DNA of 25,746 bases from a virus. Under the pieces are notes generated by a model, which was not told the origin of the DNA, ran no database searches, and worked only from the letters and a program-made list of their open reading frames with translations. A program made the translations under genes and the position numbers. Positions 8,201 through 14,108 of the stretch are shown here, piece by piece; position 1 is the first letter of the stretch, and every line of letters begins with the position of its first letter. The stretch is taken from the IMG/VR virus record IMGVR_UViG_3300020182_000166, positions 1 through 25,746 of that record; one strand, given 5' to 3'.

Positions 8201-8454
8201 GCATTAGTTGCTGATGTAGCGGCACTAGTCTCTGAAGTGGCCGCATTAGTCTCTGAAGTAGCAGCATTAGCCTCTGAAGTAGCAGCATTAGTCTCTGAAG
8301 CAGCCGCAGCAGCCGCATCAGCAGCTACACTAGCCTCACTACTAGCCGCTTGAGATGCAGAAGCAGCAGCCTCAGCAGCGTATTCTGCTACTTCTGAAAC
8401 AGCAGCTTCATTATTAGAGTTGCCAGAACCTCCAGTACCTCGCCAAATTGCCAT
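5281..8454 (-). CDS. Large modular tail fibre (1057 aa)
   Basis: Domains in order: a short head (MAIWRGTGGSG); an Ala/Ser/Thr repeat stalk of 7-8-residue units such as AATSETN (about 20-185); a linker module ending DWYFNTTINKSKIYTGSAWD (about 186-235); and 18 repeats of 16 residues, consensus G-x-x-A-V-A-V-G-x-x-A-G-x-x-T-Q (280-567), like the YadA/Hep_Hag heads of trimeric adhesins. A LamG/concanavalin-A-like lectin domain follows (about 690-882, with F..AVWFKQ, WTDWNHYALVKSGNNLYLYLNG and FDDLKLY). The last domain (about 955-1057) is shared with the 149-aa neighbour. This is most likely the receptor-binding fibre, probably trimeric. No S74 chaperone/peptidase was seen. The start has GGAG 8 nt upstream. 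Confidence 0.9.
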   Translation of the reverse strand: MAIWRGTGGSGNSNNEAAVSEVAEYAAEAAASASQAASSEASVAADAAAAAASETNAATSEANAATSETNAATSETSAATSATNAATSATNAATSETSATSSASSASTSATTASNSASAASTSETNAATSASNASTSETNAASSASSASTSATNAATSATAAQTAETAAQAAQAAAEAAQEAIDGLYLGAQASDPTVDLNGDPVTVGDWYFNTTINKSKIYTGSAWDILTSDVASVNAQTGVVVLDLDDVTTAGSTTTNALSTGALTVTGDLLAAKATAGADAFAAGYLAGNTTQGINAVAVGYTAGYTTQGDYAIAVGREAGQTSQGDYAVAYGMKTGETTQGTGAVATGFYAGNSNQGANATAVGREAGRVTQGANSVAVGYDAGETTQGTNAVAVGNSAGNDTQGIYSVATGYAAGSSTQGDYSVAYGPYAGSATQGANAVATGYYAGNSNQGVSAVAVGREAGQTTQGGQAVAVGNQAGETTQGINATAVGAQAGQTSQGIDSVATGYYAGNSNQGDNAVAVGRVAGQTTQGTFAIAVGSYAGKTTQGAYAVAAGYAAGLTSQGANGVIISATGATLDDTSTGHIHVASSEGELKFTSAGGWEMIDGGVTNLTVSPAGTVTATAFSGDGSSLTGLPAGYTNADVDAHLNKSTASQDQVLTWDGTDYDWIDQSSLTIETNPLDFYNSAGAAPTPYVWNKFNGNLNNDGSSSGSINITSGATPTYATGQDGVSNSAFEYTSGDTLGFSSSPTNNNSDFMWAVWFKQDGSAFGSTSAVIGTGYSNQLIHIGATAPNSTTPSLQIRHTVSGAWQTTVASTQPTWTDWNHYALVKSGNNLYLYLNGLLVASDTLPGTQTYNNDLKLGIYGSGRVTGDFDDLKLYTTIPIQAGVASFSTGNIGGSAVVIGKVKFTGDTTNSAFTVQEYVSGTLTTKSFDPTLQDITDNGATTTAKITVGGLVSNGEVEEQTYSLTGTAIDPANGTMQYKTLAANTTFTSSITEGEYVTLLIDDGSAYTITWPTGMYWPNGVAPTLSTTGWNVIQLWMTNSLLYGSFVSV
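6754..7617 (-). repeat. 18 tandem 48-bp units encoding YadA-like head repeats
   Basis: Eighteen 16-codon units run without interruption inside the fibre gene (18 x 48 = 864 bp), capped by a degenerate GANGVIISATG. Three units contain YYAGNSNQ or FYAGNSNQ (units 5, 11 and 15), and each is followed by a unit carrying AVGREAG or AVGRVAG. This suggests that blocks of several units were duplicated together. Confidence 0.92.
7900..8395 (-). repeat. Degenerate 21-24-bp repeats encoding the Ala/Ser/Thr stalk
   Basis: Low-complexity DNA dominated by forms of 'gcagcattagtctctgaagta' on the plus strand. It encodes AATSETN/AATSATN/ASTSETN units. Complementary frames also lack stops here, which produces spurious Leu/Gln- and Ala/Val-rich open frames on both strands. 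Confidence 0.85.
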
Positions 8455-8470
8455 TAACTACTCCTACAAA

Positions 8471-8516
8471 AGCAAAAAATAAAAAGTGAGGGTACTAACT
8501 AAACAGCTTTCCCCTC
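8471..8516 (-). terminator. Possible weak terminator between capsid and fibre genes
   Basis: Reading the minus strand after the capsid stop, a GAGGG/CCCTC stem (8512-8516 with 8488-8492) encloses a 19-nt loop and is followed after two bases by TTTTTATTTTTT. The short stem and long loop make it weak. It could lower fibre expression relative to capsid. Confidence 0.35.
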
Positions 8517-8533
8517 GATACTAGCTTTTGAAG

Positions 8534-9496
8534 TTACTCGTCAAATACAGCAATAACAAGACCCGCTTCAGGACGATACACTTGAACACCATAGAGAGTG
8601 TCTGCTGTGTATAGAGTCGAGAGGTACTCCTGCTTGTATTGAGTCTGTGAACGTACAGACATTTGCTCCGCATGGACAATTGCATCCTTGTGGAAGAACA
8701 AACAGCCACGAACATTAGTCTCAAGTACAGGACAGTTGCTAGAAACATATACGTCAACGCCGTACACGTTACCAATCAGACCAGACTTAACAGTGCGATC
8801 ATCACGGAAGTCACTAGAAACGTAACGCTCAATACCCATGATAGTGCTACGAGCAGCAGGAGGGATAATCAATGATCGTCCTTCCATTGGAACGTTAGCG
8901 TCATCAAGGATCTTGATAGCTTCACGGAAACCAGCGTCCGTAAAGTTATCTCCAGTGGCTACTGTAGCAGCGGCAAATGCAGCAAGACCAGCGGCAGCGT
9001 TAAAGTAATAGCTATTACTGTTAACCCAGTCAGCGCCAGTAGGAGCAGCTAGGTCAAGAGTGCCATTACCAAAACCAGTACCAGCATTCATCAGGTCAGT
9101 ATCAACCTTGAGTGCCAACTGGTAACCAGCATCTTCAGTATAGAACTGACGGAGGCTGTTAAGTGCCTGTACTTCTACGATGTCTTCAATGAAACGTGAG
9201 TATTCAAAGTGACGGTCGATAGCAATCTGAAGCTCTGTCTCTACGTTAGCCTGGATCGTTACCGCAGTATCAGCAACCTTCGCTGATGCAGCACCACGAA
9301 TGGGCTTAGGTACATGAATGGTGTCGCCTTTCTTGCCTTTCATACCGATTTTTTTGACAAGTGGAGACATCTTGAGGTTCTTTTGGTACGCAGCAATTAC
9401 TTCGTCACTCCAGATTTCTGGAATAAACGTAGCGGCAGCAGTCTTATTTACAATAGAACCCCCGCCAACTGTACCGGGATAAACTTGATTAGCCAT
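8534..9496 (-). CDS. Major capsid protein
   Basis: A 320-aa protein recognised as a phage major capsid protein of the HK97-fold superfamily by family resemblance. The N-terminal part reads FIPEIWSDEVIAAYQKNLKMSPLV and KGKKGDTIHVPKPIRGAASAK. The E-loop/P-domain part reads ELQIAIDRHFEYSRFIEDI. The central stretch is AGYQLALKVDTDLM, and the late A-domain stretch is GRSLIIPPAARSTIMG, RTVKSGLIGNVYGVDVYVSSN and LYGVQVYRPEAG. This type is frequent in uncultured aquatic phages. It follows the scaffold gene by 23 nt, the standard order. The start has AAGGAA about 9 nt upstream. There is no sign of a protease or an N-terminal prodomain. Confidence 0.92.
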   Translation of the reverse strand: MANQVYPGTVGGGSIVNKTAAATFIPEIWSDEVIAAYQKNLKMSPLVKKIGMKGKKGDTIHVPKPIRGAASAKVADTAVTIQANVETELQIAIDRHFEYSRFIEDIVEVQALNSLRQFYTEDAGYQLALKVDTDLMNAGTGFGNGTLDLAAPTGADWVNSNSYYFNAAAGLAAFAAATVATGDNFTDAGFREAIKILDDANVPMEGRSLIIPPAARSTIMGIERYVSSDFRDDRTVKSGLIGNVYGVDVYVSSNCPVLETNVRGCLFFHKDAIVHAEQMSVRSQTQYKQEYLSTLYTADTLYGVQVYRPEAGLVIAVFDE

Positions 9497-9519
9497 GATA
9501 AATTTCCTTTTAGATTAGG

Positions 9520-10332
9520 TTAGCGAACACGACCCTCGGCGTATGCTTTAAATACCTCATCTGAGATAGAAGCATAGCGATCCGGGTCTTCTCGCATCAG
9601 TTTAATAAGATCAACCCTACGATAGATTTTGTTTTTTGTAGTTTGCCTAGCACCTCTAGCACTACCTGTATTCGCACTTTTCAACTGTTGTTTACGAGCT
9701 TGCTTTTCAACTGCTACGGTTTGTTCTGCTACTGAAGCACGTTCTTTCCAAAGCGTAAACAGCTCATTAGCTGCATCGTAATCGTATGATTGATCGGCTT
9801 GAATAAACAATTGAGTTCTAATTTTTGAAGCCTTTATCCAATCTTGAAACTTAGAGTTAGACAGCACTTCTTTCATGTCTGGATGACTTGACTGAAGCTG
9901 TGATAATGCTGTTTCTTTCTTAGCTTTAAGCGTGTATTCCTTGGCTTGCAAAATACTAGGGTGGTTATCAATTGCTCGGTTTACTGCTGATGCTGGATCA
10001 ACAAAAAAGTCTACATCTTCATCAGATTGACTGTTGTCCGTTGCCTCATTGTTTATGGGTTGTGCTTTTATGTGATCGTCAACAAGTTTCCGTAACTCAC
10101 CAACCTCTGAGCCTTGCTGTCCCAAGAGTTTTTCAGCGTTTTGATGCATATCTACCAAGTCTTTTAGTGACTTGCCTTGATACTTCTCTGGTAACGCCTC
10201 TTCCTCTTGAATTGTTTCTTCTTGAGCTACCTCTTCTTGAGACTCAAAATCTTCAGCTTGATCTACAGAATCAGTTACAGTTTCTTCGTTGTTATCAACG
10301 TCGCTTCCATCTACTAATGTTGCTCTTGACAT
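9520..10332 (-). CDS. Scaffolding protein
   Basis: A 270-aa, highly charged and probably mostly helical protein. The first 50 residues are Glu/Asp/Gln-rich. They are followed by LPEKYQGKSLKDLVDMHQNAEKLLGQQGSEVGELRKLVDD (split here by commas in sense: LPEKYQGKSLKDL, VDMHQNAEKLLG, QQGSEVGELRKLV; about 48-87), the signature I associate with scaffolds of aquatic podo- and siphoviruses. The C-terminus is basic (KNKIYRRVDLIKLM...AEGRVR), as expected for binding the inner capsid face. It is directly upstream of the capsid gene. GGGG lies 6 nt before the ATG. No serine-protease motif is visible, so it is probably a non-cleaving scaffold (inference). Confidence 0.85.
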   Translation of the reverse strand: MSRATLVDGSDVDNNEETVTDSVDQAEDFESQEEVAQEETIQEEEALPEKYQGKSLKDLVDMHQNAEKLLGQQGSEVGELRKLVDDHIKAQPINNEATDNSQSDEDVDFFVDPASAVNRAIDNHPSILQAKEYTLKAKKETALSQLQSSHPDMKEVLSNSKFQDWIKASKIRTQLFIQADQSYDYDAANELFTLWKERASVAEQTVAVEKQARKQQLKSANTGSARGARQTTKNKIYRRVDLIKLMREDPDRYASISDEVFKAYAEGRVR

Positions 10333-10361
10333 TATTTCCCCGCCTAATTGGTTATGGAGAT

Positions 10362-10571
10362 TTATTTACGACCAGCTTTTTCGTGTTCTCGTAACCATTT
10401 TTGGTGACGACCTGGGAATTCTCCAGACGACCCATCTAGTACGCACGACGTTGCTGATACGACCCTTGTAGAATCAGCACCACAACCACATCTGCTGGTT
10501 GTAATGTCTCCTTCTACAAATTCTTCTGTTAGATGCCCATTACTGCACCTAAATTCATATACTTTAATCAT
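10362..10571 (-). CDS. FmdB-like zinc-ribbon protein (69 aa)
   Basis: A small protein whose N-terminus (YEFRCSNGHLTEEFV) with a later SRCGCGA forms a probable zinc site of Cys9, His13, Cys28 and Cys30. The C-terminus contains DGSSGEFPGRHQKW. This pattern is common in late regions of tailed phages, usually annotated as FmdB-family putative regulatory protein. The actual role is not known; DNA or protein binding is likely. Its start codon shares one base with the stop of the 76-aa gene upstream (TAATG), so translation is coupled. It lies 29 nt before the scaffold gene. Confidence 0.75.
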   Translation of the reverse strand: MIKVYEFRCSNGHLTEEFVEGDITTSRCGCGADSTRVVSATSCVLDGSSGEFPGRHQKWLREHEKAGRK

Positions 10572-10801
10572 TACTTTTCTATATCTTCAAAAGCATTGTT
10601 TACGCCTACCTCAAAATTTAAGATAAACGACAATACATTTAACTGCCCTTTGCGAAAATGTAAATCATCTGCATCTTTTACCGCATCGACAGAGTTAATA
10701 ATCTCTTTGTTTTGCTCTAAGTCACTAATGAACTGCTTCCAGCCCTCAGTTCTAAACAGATCAAAATAACTGTTATAGTAATTCTCTAAGTCTGCACTCA
10801 T
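10571..10801 (-). CDS. Conserved small late protein (76 aa)
   Basis: A helical, acidic protein: ENYYNSYFDLFRTEGWKQFI, then a central DADDLHFRKGQLNVLSFIL. I recognise the 'YF.LF.TEGWKQ...LHF.KGQ' pattern from small genes lying between portal and scaffold in aquatic phages. No catalytic motif is visible. The position suggests a head-assembly or connector-related function, which is only inference. The Shine-Dalgarno is weak, so expression may depend on coupling with the 18-codon frame just upstream. Its stop overlaps the zinc-ribbon gene start by one base. Confidence 0.7.
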   Translation of the reverse strand: MSADLENYYNSYFDLFRTEGWKQFISDLEQNKEIINSVDAVKDADDLHFRKGQLNVLSFILNFEVGVNNAFEDIEK

Positions 10802-10802
10802 T

Positions 10803-10859
10803 TTAATTACTTAGGACGCTTTCCAGTTTTATTCCACCTCGTCTTGGACTATAAGCCAT
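10803..10859 (-). CDS. Tiny basic ORF with strong ribosome binding site (18 aa)
   Basis: ATG at 10857-10859, stop TAA at 10803-10805, product MAYSPRRGGIKLESVLSN. A full AAGGAG lies 8 nt upstream of the ATG, better than that of the next gene, and the stop is only 1 nt before the next ATG. It may be a real micropeptide, a leader that couples translation to the 76-aa gene, or the remnant of a longer basic protein. The 53-bp AT-rich gap upstream (10860-10912) has room for a promoter; TTGATT and TAAAAG 17 bp apart are the best but poor match. Confidence 0.45.
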   Translation of the reverse strand: MAYSPRRGGIKLESVLSN

Positions 10860-10912
10860 TGCTAACTCCTTATTAAATTAAATAAATCTTTTACTTTAAT
10901 TAAAATATTAAA

Positions 10913-11182
10913 TCAATACATTTTCTTTTTGTTTTTTCTGTTAGTAGCTGTGCGCTGTCCCCGCTTAGGCAGACTTGATTTTGATTTGGGCTTAGACTTT
11001 TTCATTTTATAATTAGGCATAGCTTTCTCCTTTGCTGTTTTAGATAAATCTTCAAAATGAAAAAGTTTTACAGATGTTTTTCCATGTGTTTTACCTGAGT
11101 GTACCTCACCATTAGGCATTTTGTGTGTGCCTCCTGTGTGTTTAGACCCATTTCTGAAGTAATGAGGAACACCACGAGCCAC
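10913..11182 (-). CDS. Basic two-part late protein, GTG start (89 aa)
   Basis: The first half (ARGVPHYFRNGSKHTGGTHK, MPNGEVHSGKTH, KLFHFEDLSKTAKEKA) resembles a stand-alone small phage protein. The second half (MPNYKMKKSKPK...TNRKNKKKMY, 35 residues, extremely Lys/Arg-rich) resembles another. A perfect AAGGAG lies 6 nt before the internal ATG at 11018-11020, so the second half is probably also made by itself. The GTG start at 11182 has AAGGAG 9 nt upstream and shares its G with the previous stop (TAGTG). The basic charge suggests nucleic-acid binding or a packaged protein. The function is unknown. Confidence 0.75.
   Translation of the reverse strand: MARGVPHYFRNGSKHTGGTHKMPNGEVHSGKTHGKTSVKLFHFEDLSKTAKEKAMPNYKMKKSKPKSKSSLPKRGQRTATNRKNKKKMY
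11018..11032 (-). promoter_or_regulatory. Internal in-frame ribosome binding site and start
   Basis: AAGGAG (11027-11032), a 6-nt spacer and ATG (11018-11020) lie inside the 89-aa frame and in the same phase. Initiation here would give a separate 35-aa Lys-rich protein. Confidence 0.6.
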
Positions 11183-11331
11183 TACTTTTTTCTCCTTTTG
11201 GTTTTTTTGGCTGCTTGTTTAAAAGCTTTTGCACTAGGCGCACCTTTAGAACCTGGCTTACGCATCTTTTCCTTGCTTCCTGCTGCAATACGTTTACGTT
11301 TTTTGTGGATATTATCATACAGACCTGCCAC
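11182..11331 (-). CDS. Small basic late protein, GTG start (49 aa)
   Basis: A 49-aa protein, MAGLYDNIHKKRKRIAAGSK then EKMRKPGSKGAPSAKAFKQA and a Lys/Arg-rich tail. This GSKGAP-containing sequence is a common tiny protein of phage late regions with no known function. The GTG at 11331 is chosen because AAGGAG lies 8 nt upstream and it shares its G with the stop of the preceding gene (TAGTG), exactly as at the next junction; an ATG at 11337 would sit only 2 nt from that site. Strong basicity suggests DNA or RNA binding inside or near the capsid (inference). Confidence 0.8.
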   Translation of the reverse strand: MAGLYDNIHKKRKRIAAGSKEKMRKPGSKGAPSAKAFKQAAKKTKRRKK

Positions 11332-11612
11332 TACCATTTCTCCTTATTGGCCCAATAAGCCGCTGACATCTTACCTTTTGCAATGTTCTTTGCATGACGA
11401 GCCTTAAATGACTTACGTCTAGATTTTTCTTTCTCAGACTTAGGGGCTTTACCCGCACCACTAACCCCCTGCTGTCCAAATCGTATTGTTTTAATTTGAT
11501 CGCCTTCCTTAGCAACTACTACGTGAGACTTTGTAGGATGGTTAGGAGTTCGCTTCGGCTTGTTGTAGCCTTGGACGCCCGCGCTTTTTAGCCTTGGGTC
11601 TTTCTCCTTCAT
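11331..11612 (-). CDS. Basic late protein, DUF6321-like (93 aa)
   Basis: The protein reads DPRLKSAGVQGYNKPKRTPN, HPTKSHVVVAKEGDQIKTIR, FGQQGVSGAG and ends KSFKARHAKNIAKGKMSAAY plus WANKEKW. This is the highly conserved phage protein I know as DUF6321, usually encoded close to portal or terminase genes, of unknown function and strongly basic. The start overlaps the portal stop (ATGA), with GGAGG 9 nt upstream inside the last portal codons. Its first 71 bp are also covered by the end of the out-of-frame 77-aa gene. Family recognition is good; a role in DNA binding or head maturation is inference. Confidence 0.88.
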   Translation of the reverse strand: MKEKDPRLKSAGVQGYNKPKRTPNHPTKSHVVVAKEGDQIKTIRFGQQGVSGAGKAPKSEKEKSRRKSFKARHAKNIAKGKMSAAYWANKEKW

Positions 11613-11775
11613 TGGCCGAATCCTCCACCCTGACCTCTTTGACCCGGCTGACTTCCTGCGCTTTGATTAGGGACTCCACCCTGGCCTCCACCTCCGACAG
11701 CCGATTGAAGTGCTCTTTGAATGCCTCGTTGATCTGGCGCACTAGCTGGTCGAACTCGTTCTGGGTCATTAGCAT
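11542..11775 (-). CDS. Out-of-frame coiled-coil protein bridging portal and DUF6321 genes (77 aa)
   Basis: The frame starts inside the 3' end of the portal gene (167-bp overlap) and ends inside the 5' end of the DUF6321-like gene (71-bp overlap). The product begins MLMTQNEFDQLVRQINEAFK, continues as a heptad-like helix (FNRLSEVEARVESLIKAQEV) and ends in a basic tail, KAKKRGRPRLQQAEANS. GGGAG lies 6 nt before the ATG at 11775. The normal composition, the coiled coil and the ribosome site argue that it is a gene and not a chance frame. The DNA here is visibly more GC-rich than its surroundings. Function is unknown. Confidence 0.6.
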   Translation of the reverse strand: MLMTQNEFDQLVRQINEAFKEHFNRLSEVEARVESLIKAQEVSRVKEVRVEDSANEGERPKAKKRGRPRLQQAEANS

Positions 11776-13684
11776 TTTTAGCTCCCTTTTGATCTGCTTC
11801 GGCTTGTTTAATTAGTGTTTGAGCTATTTTAAGACGACGATCAAACTCTTTGTCATCTTGATCTCCCTCTTTTAGGTTCTTTGTTATAGCTTCAATCTTA
11901 TCTATTTCAAGCTCTTGTGGCGCAAGCATGGTATCCATATCGTACTTCTTAGCTCTAGCCATAGACTCTTGCGCTTGGCCCGTTAATGCCGCTGTCTGGC
12001 TCTGCTGTAGTGCTAGTTGGGCTTGCATTGTCTGCTGCTGGGCTTGTTGTGCCTCTGGGTTAGGCTCTGATGCCTTTTTAAGAGTCGCAATAAGCTCTTC
12101 ACGATTAGACAAGTTCATGTTGTCTACAATGCTTTCAATCAAAATGGGGTACATAGGTGACTGCTTATCCATAGTTTGCAGTAATTGAACTAGCTGAGTA
12201 ACTTCATACTCTCTAGCTATAATGCCCAGTGTTGATGTAGCGTTGAACCTGTAATCCGCTACTGGGTAATTATCAGGATCAAACTGCATGTACCTATAAG
12301 CTGCTTTCTTAACAAACGGAAGTAAAAAGGACTGTTGAAAGTTTATTAATGTTCTCTTTTGTCGCTTAATAAGCGCACCAAGAGACATAGATATACCCGC
12401 AGCAGTAGCCTCACCGTTAACCTGACCCGCTAATCCTGCGCTATCTACTGCTCCAGTAGCTTGTTGTACCATTTGTTGTAAGGACTGAGCCTGTGCAAAA
12501 GTGATTTGACTTACTTGACCAAAGTTAAAAGGTTGAAGTATCTCACGAGGATCGCCGTTAGTAAGGATCGTCTCGCCAGGACGCACTTTTGGCTTAGATC
12601 CCCTTGGAAGTCTTGTAGCATCAATAGCCATCATCGGGTGAATGGTTAATGCTAGGGCGTCAATACGCGCTCTAAGCTCTGTATCTAGCGCCTTTTGGCT
12701 ATTATAGCCCTTCTCACACACCCCACGACCCCAAAACATAGAGGGAACTACGTCCCAAGGGAAAGCAACAACGGGTCTATCCTTCATCATGTAAGGATTT
12801 AACTCTGCTTTTAGCAGGAATCCACCGTTAGCTATAACAATAATAGCTTCAACATAGGCATTTTCTTCTTCAATATCCTCATCTATAGCGTCTTTGAGGA
12901 CATCTTTAGGCACCAATCCGTAATACTTAGTTAATCTAATTTGATCTTCTGGATAGGTAGATAAGTCTTGATCTGGCTCTAAATCTGTATCTGAGGGGGC
13001 ATTACCAATATAACCCTCATTATATATACCCTGATCTTGAAGTTGCTCAATGTGATGACGACCAACAAACTCATCAATAGCAACACCTAAAGCATCATCT
13101 ATTGACGTAGCTACAGGATCAATTAAGAAGTTCTGAGGCATGATAGGACGTAACTTAACAACTACCCGATCAGTTATGTTTACACCTATAGCCTGTAGCT
13201 GACCATCCATTACAGGCTGAGTAGCTGGCTTCATCTCCTTAATTTCTTCTAAAACAATTTCACCAATGCCCGTTCCAAAGACAGCAGAGTTAATTAAGCA
13301 CTCAGCAACAGCCTTTCTAACCATAGTATTTTCAAAGTCTTCGGTTAGTTTATTTCTAAGATACTGAACATCTTGCGCTTCTCTATCATTAACGTCATCC
13401 GATATATCAAACCACTTACCACGACCAAAGGTAGCTTCTTCGATCTCAGCTACGTTAGATTCTACGGCTTGCTGTAGTGCTGGAGAGATGATACGTGAAC
13501 GCTCAGACGCCCTATCAACATCTTCTGGCGCCCAGATCCCACGCCACAAGCGGTAGTATTCATCGAACTTGTCTTGGTAATTACTTTCGTAATCATCGCG
13601 CCAATCTTCACATTTTTGCATGACCCAATCTTCAACTGTAGTTTCCAGCATTAGCGGGTCTGGGCTGTAAATTTCATCTGCCAT
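11609..13684 (-). CDS. Portal protein, P22-like type
   Basis: A 691-aa protein. Length and sequence suit the P22-like portal group: N-terminal DWRDDYESNYQDKFDEYYRL and RSRIISPALQQAVESNVAEI; central VKLRPIMPQNFLIDPVATSI and PVVAFPWDVVPSMFWGRGVC with a following helix near GYNSQKALDTELRARIDALA; and TAAGISMSLGALIKRQKRTL near 425. The C-terminal third is Gln-rich and coiled-coil-like (EAQQAQQQTMQAQLALQQSQ) and the last 30 residues are Gly/Gln-rich. It forms the dodecameric ring through which the terminase packages DNA. AGGA lies 8 nt before the ATG. The final 167 bp are also read in another frame by the 77-aa gene. Confidence 0.92.
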   Translation of the reverse strand: MADEIYSPDPLMLETTVEDWVMQKCEDWRDDYESNYQDKFDEYYRLWRGIWAPEDVDRASERSRIISPALQQAVESNVAEIEEATFGRGKWFDISDDVNDREAQDVQYLRNKLTEDFENTMVRKAVAECLINSAVFGTGIGEIVLEEIKEMKPATQPVMDGQLQAIGVNITDRVVVKLRPIMPQNFLIDPVATSIDDALGVAIDEFVGRHHIEQLQDQGIYNEGYIGNAPSDTDLEPDQDLSTYPEDQIRLTKYYGLVPKDVLKDAIDEDIEEENAYVEAIIVIANGGFLLKAELNPYMMKDRPVVAFPWDVVPSMFWGRGVCEKGYNSQKALDTELRARIDALALTIHPMMAIDATRLPRGSKPKVRPGETILTNGDPREILQPFNFGQVSQITFAQAQSLQQMVQQATGAVDSAGLAGQVNGEATAAGISMSLGALIKRQKRTLINFQQSFLLPFVKKAAYRYMQFDPDNYPVADYRFNATSTLGIIAREYEVTQLVQLLQTMDKQSPMYPILIESIVDNMNLSNREELIATLKKASEPNPEAQQAQQQTMQAQLALQQSQTAALTGQAQESMARAKKYDMDTMLAPQELEIDKIEAITKNLKEGDQDDKEFDRRLKIAQTLIKQAEADQKGAKNANDPERVRPASAPDQRGIQRALQSAVGGGGQGGVPNQSAGSQPGQRGQGGGFGQ

Positions 13685-13696
13685 TATAATATCCTA

Positions 13697-14068
13697 CTAA
13701 AAATTTCTGAGTTTTCCACTATCAGCTGTAAGCTCTAACGTTACAGCAACCTCGACTACTCCTACAGAAATTGCTTGAACTTTTACCGTTTCTTCTTCGT
13801 GTAAAACAAACAAAGGGCCACCGCCATTAGATAATGAAATGTTGCTTGCCCCTGCTATAGAGGCACCATCAAATATATAAAGTTGTGGTGTTCCTTCTAA
13901 GTCCCAATACAAATCCACTGTATTCGTTGACACCTCGTGATTAGCAACAAAAATATATTTGATAATTGCAGAGTGATTTCTGGGAACTTCAAACAACTCA
14001 GTTAACGTGGTATCTGTCAACGTAGCGTGTTTTGTATACAGCTTAGATAATTGTTCACGTTCACTCAT
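13697..14068 (-). CDS. Small beta-rich structural protein (123 aa)
   Basis: The protein reads MSEREQLSKLYTKHATLTDT, then LFEVPRNHSAIIKYIFVANH and alternating strands to ELTADSGKLRNF. The 'VP.N.SAII..IFVAN' pattern resembles small beta-sandwich virion proteins of phages (head decoration or tail-related). No enzymatic residues stand out. The ATG at 14068 lies within a duplicated copy of the terminase 3' end, so its ribosome site (CGGGG about 8-10 nt upstream) is a copy of the one used by the preceding gene. A longer frame from a TTG would only translate that duplicated DNA. The structural role is inferred from place and pattern. Confidence 0.65.
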   Translation of the reverse strand: MSEREQLSKLYTKHATLTDTTLTELFEVPRNHSAIIKYIFVANHEVSTNTVDLYWDLEGTPQLYIFDGASIAGASNISLSNGGGPLFVLHEEETVKVQAISVGVVEVAVTLELTADSGKLRNF

Positions 14069-14107
14069 TTTAATACCCCGAAACAATGTCTAAGATTTCT
14101 GGTTCAT
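14061..14107 (-). repeat. Copy A of the 47-bp terminase-tail duplication
   Basis: Identical to 14617-14663 at 46 of 47 positions (T at 14103 where the other copy has C). It contains a now non-functional copy of the terminase codons EPEILDIVSGY-stop plus ATGAGTGA, the first codons of the next gene. It is not needed to end any gene here. Confidence 0.95.
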
Positions 14108-14108
14108 G

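Noticed and set aside
7890-8353. Leu/Gln-rich and Ala/Val-rich open frames on both strands over the fibre stalk
   Set aside because: They are stop-free shadows of low-complexity DNA coding for the Ala/Ser/Thr repeats.
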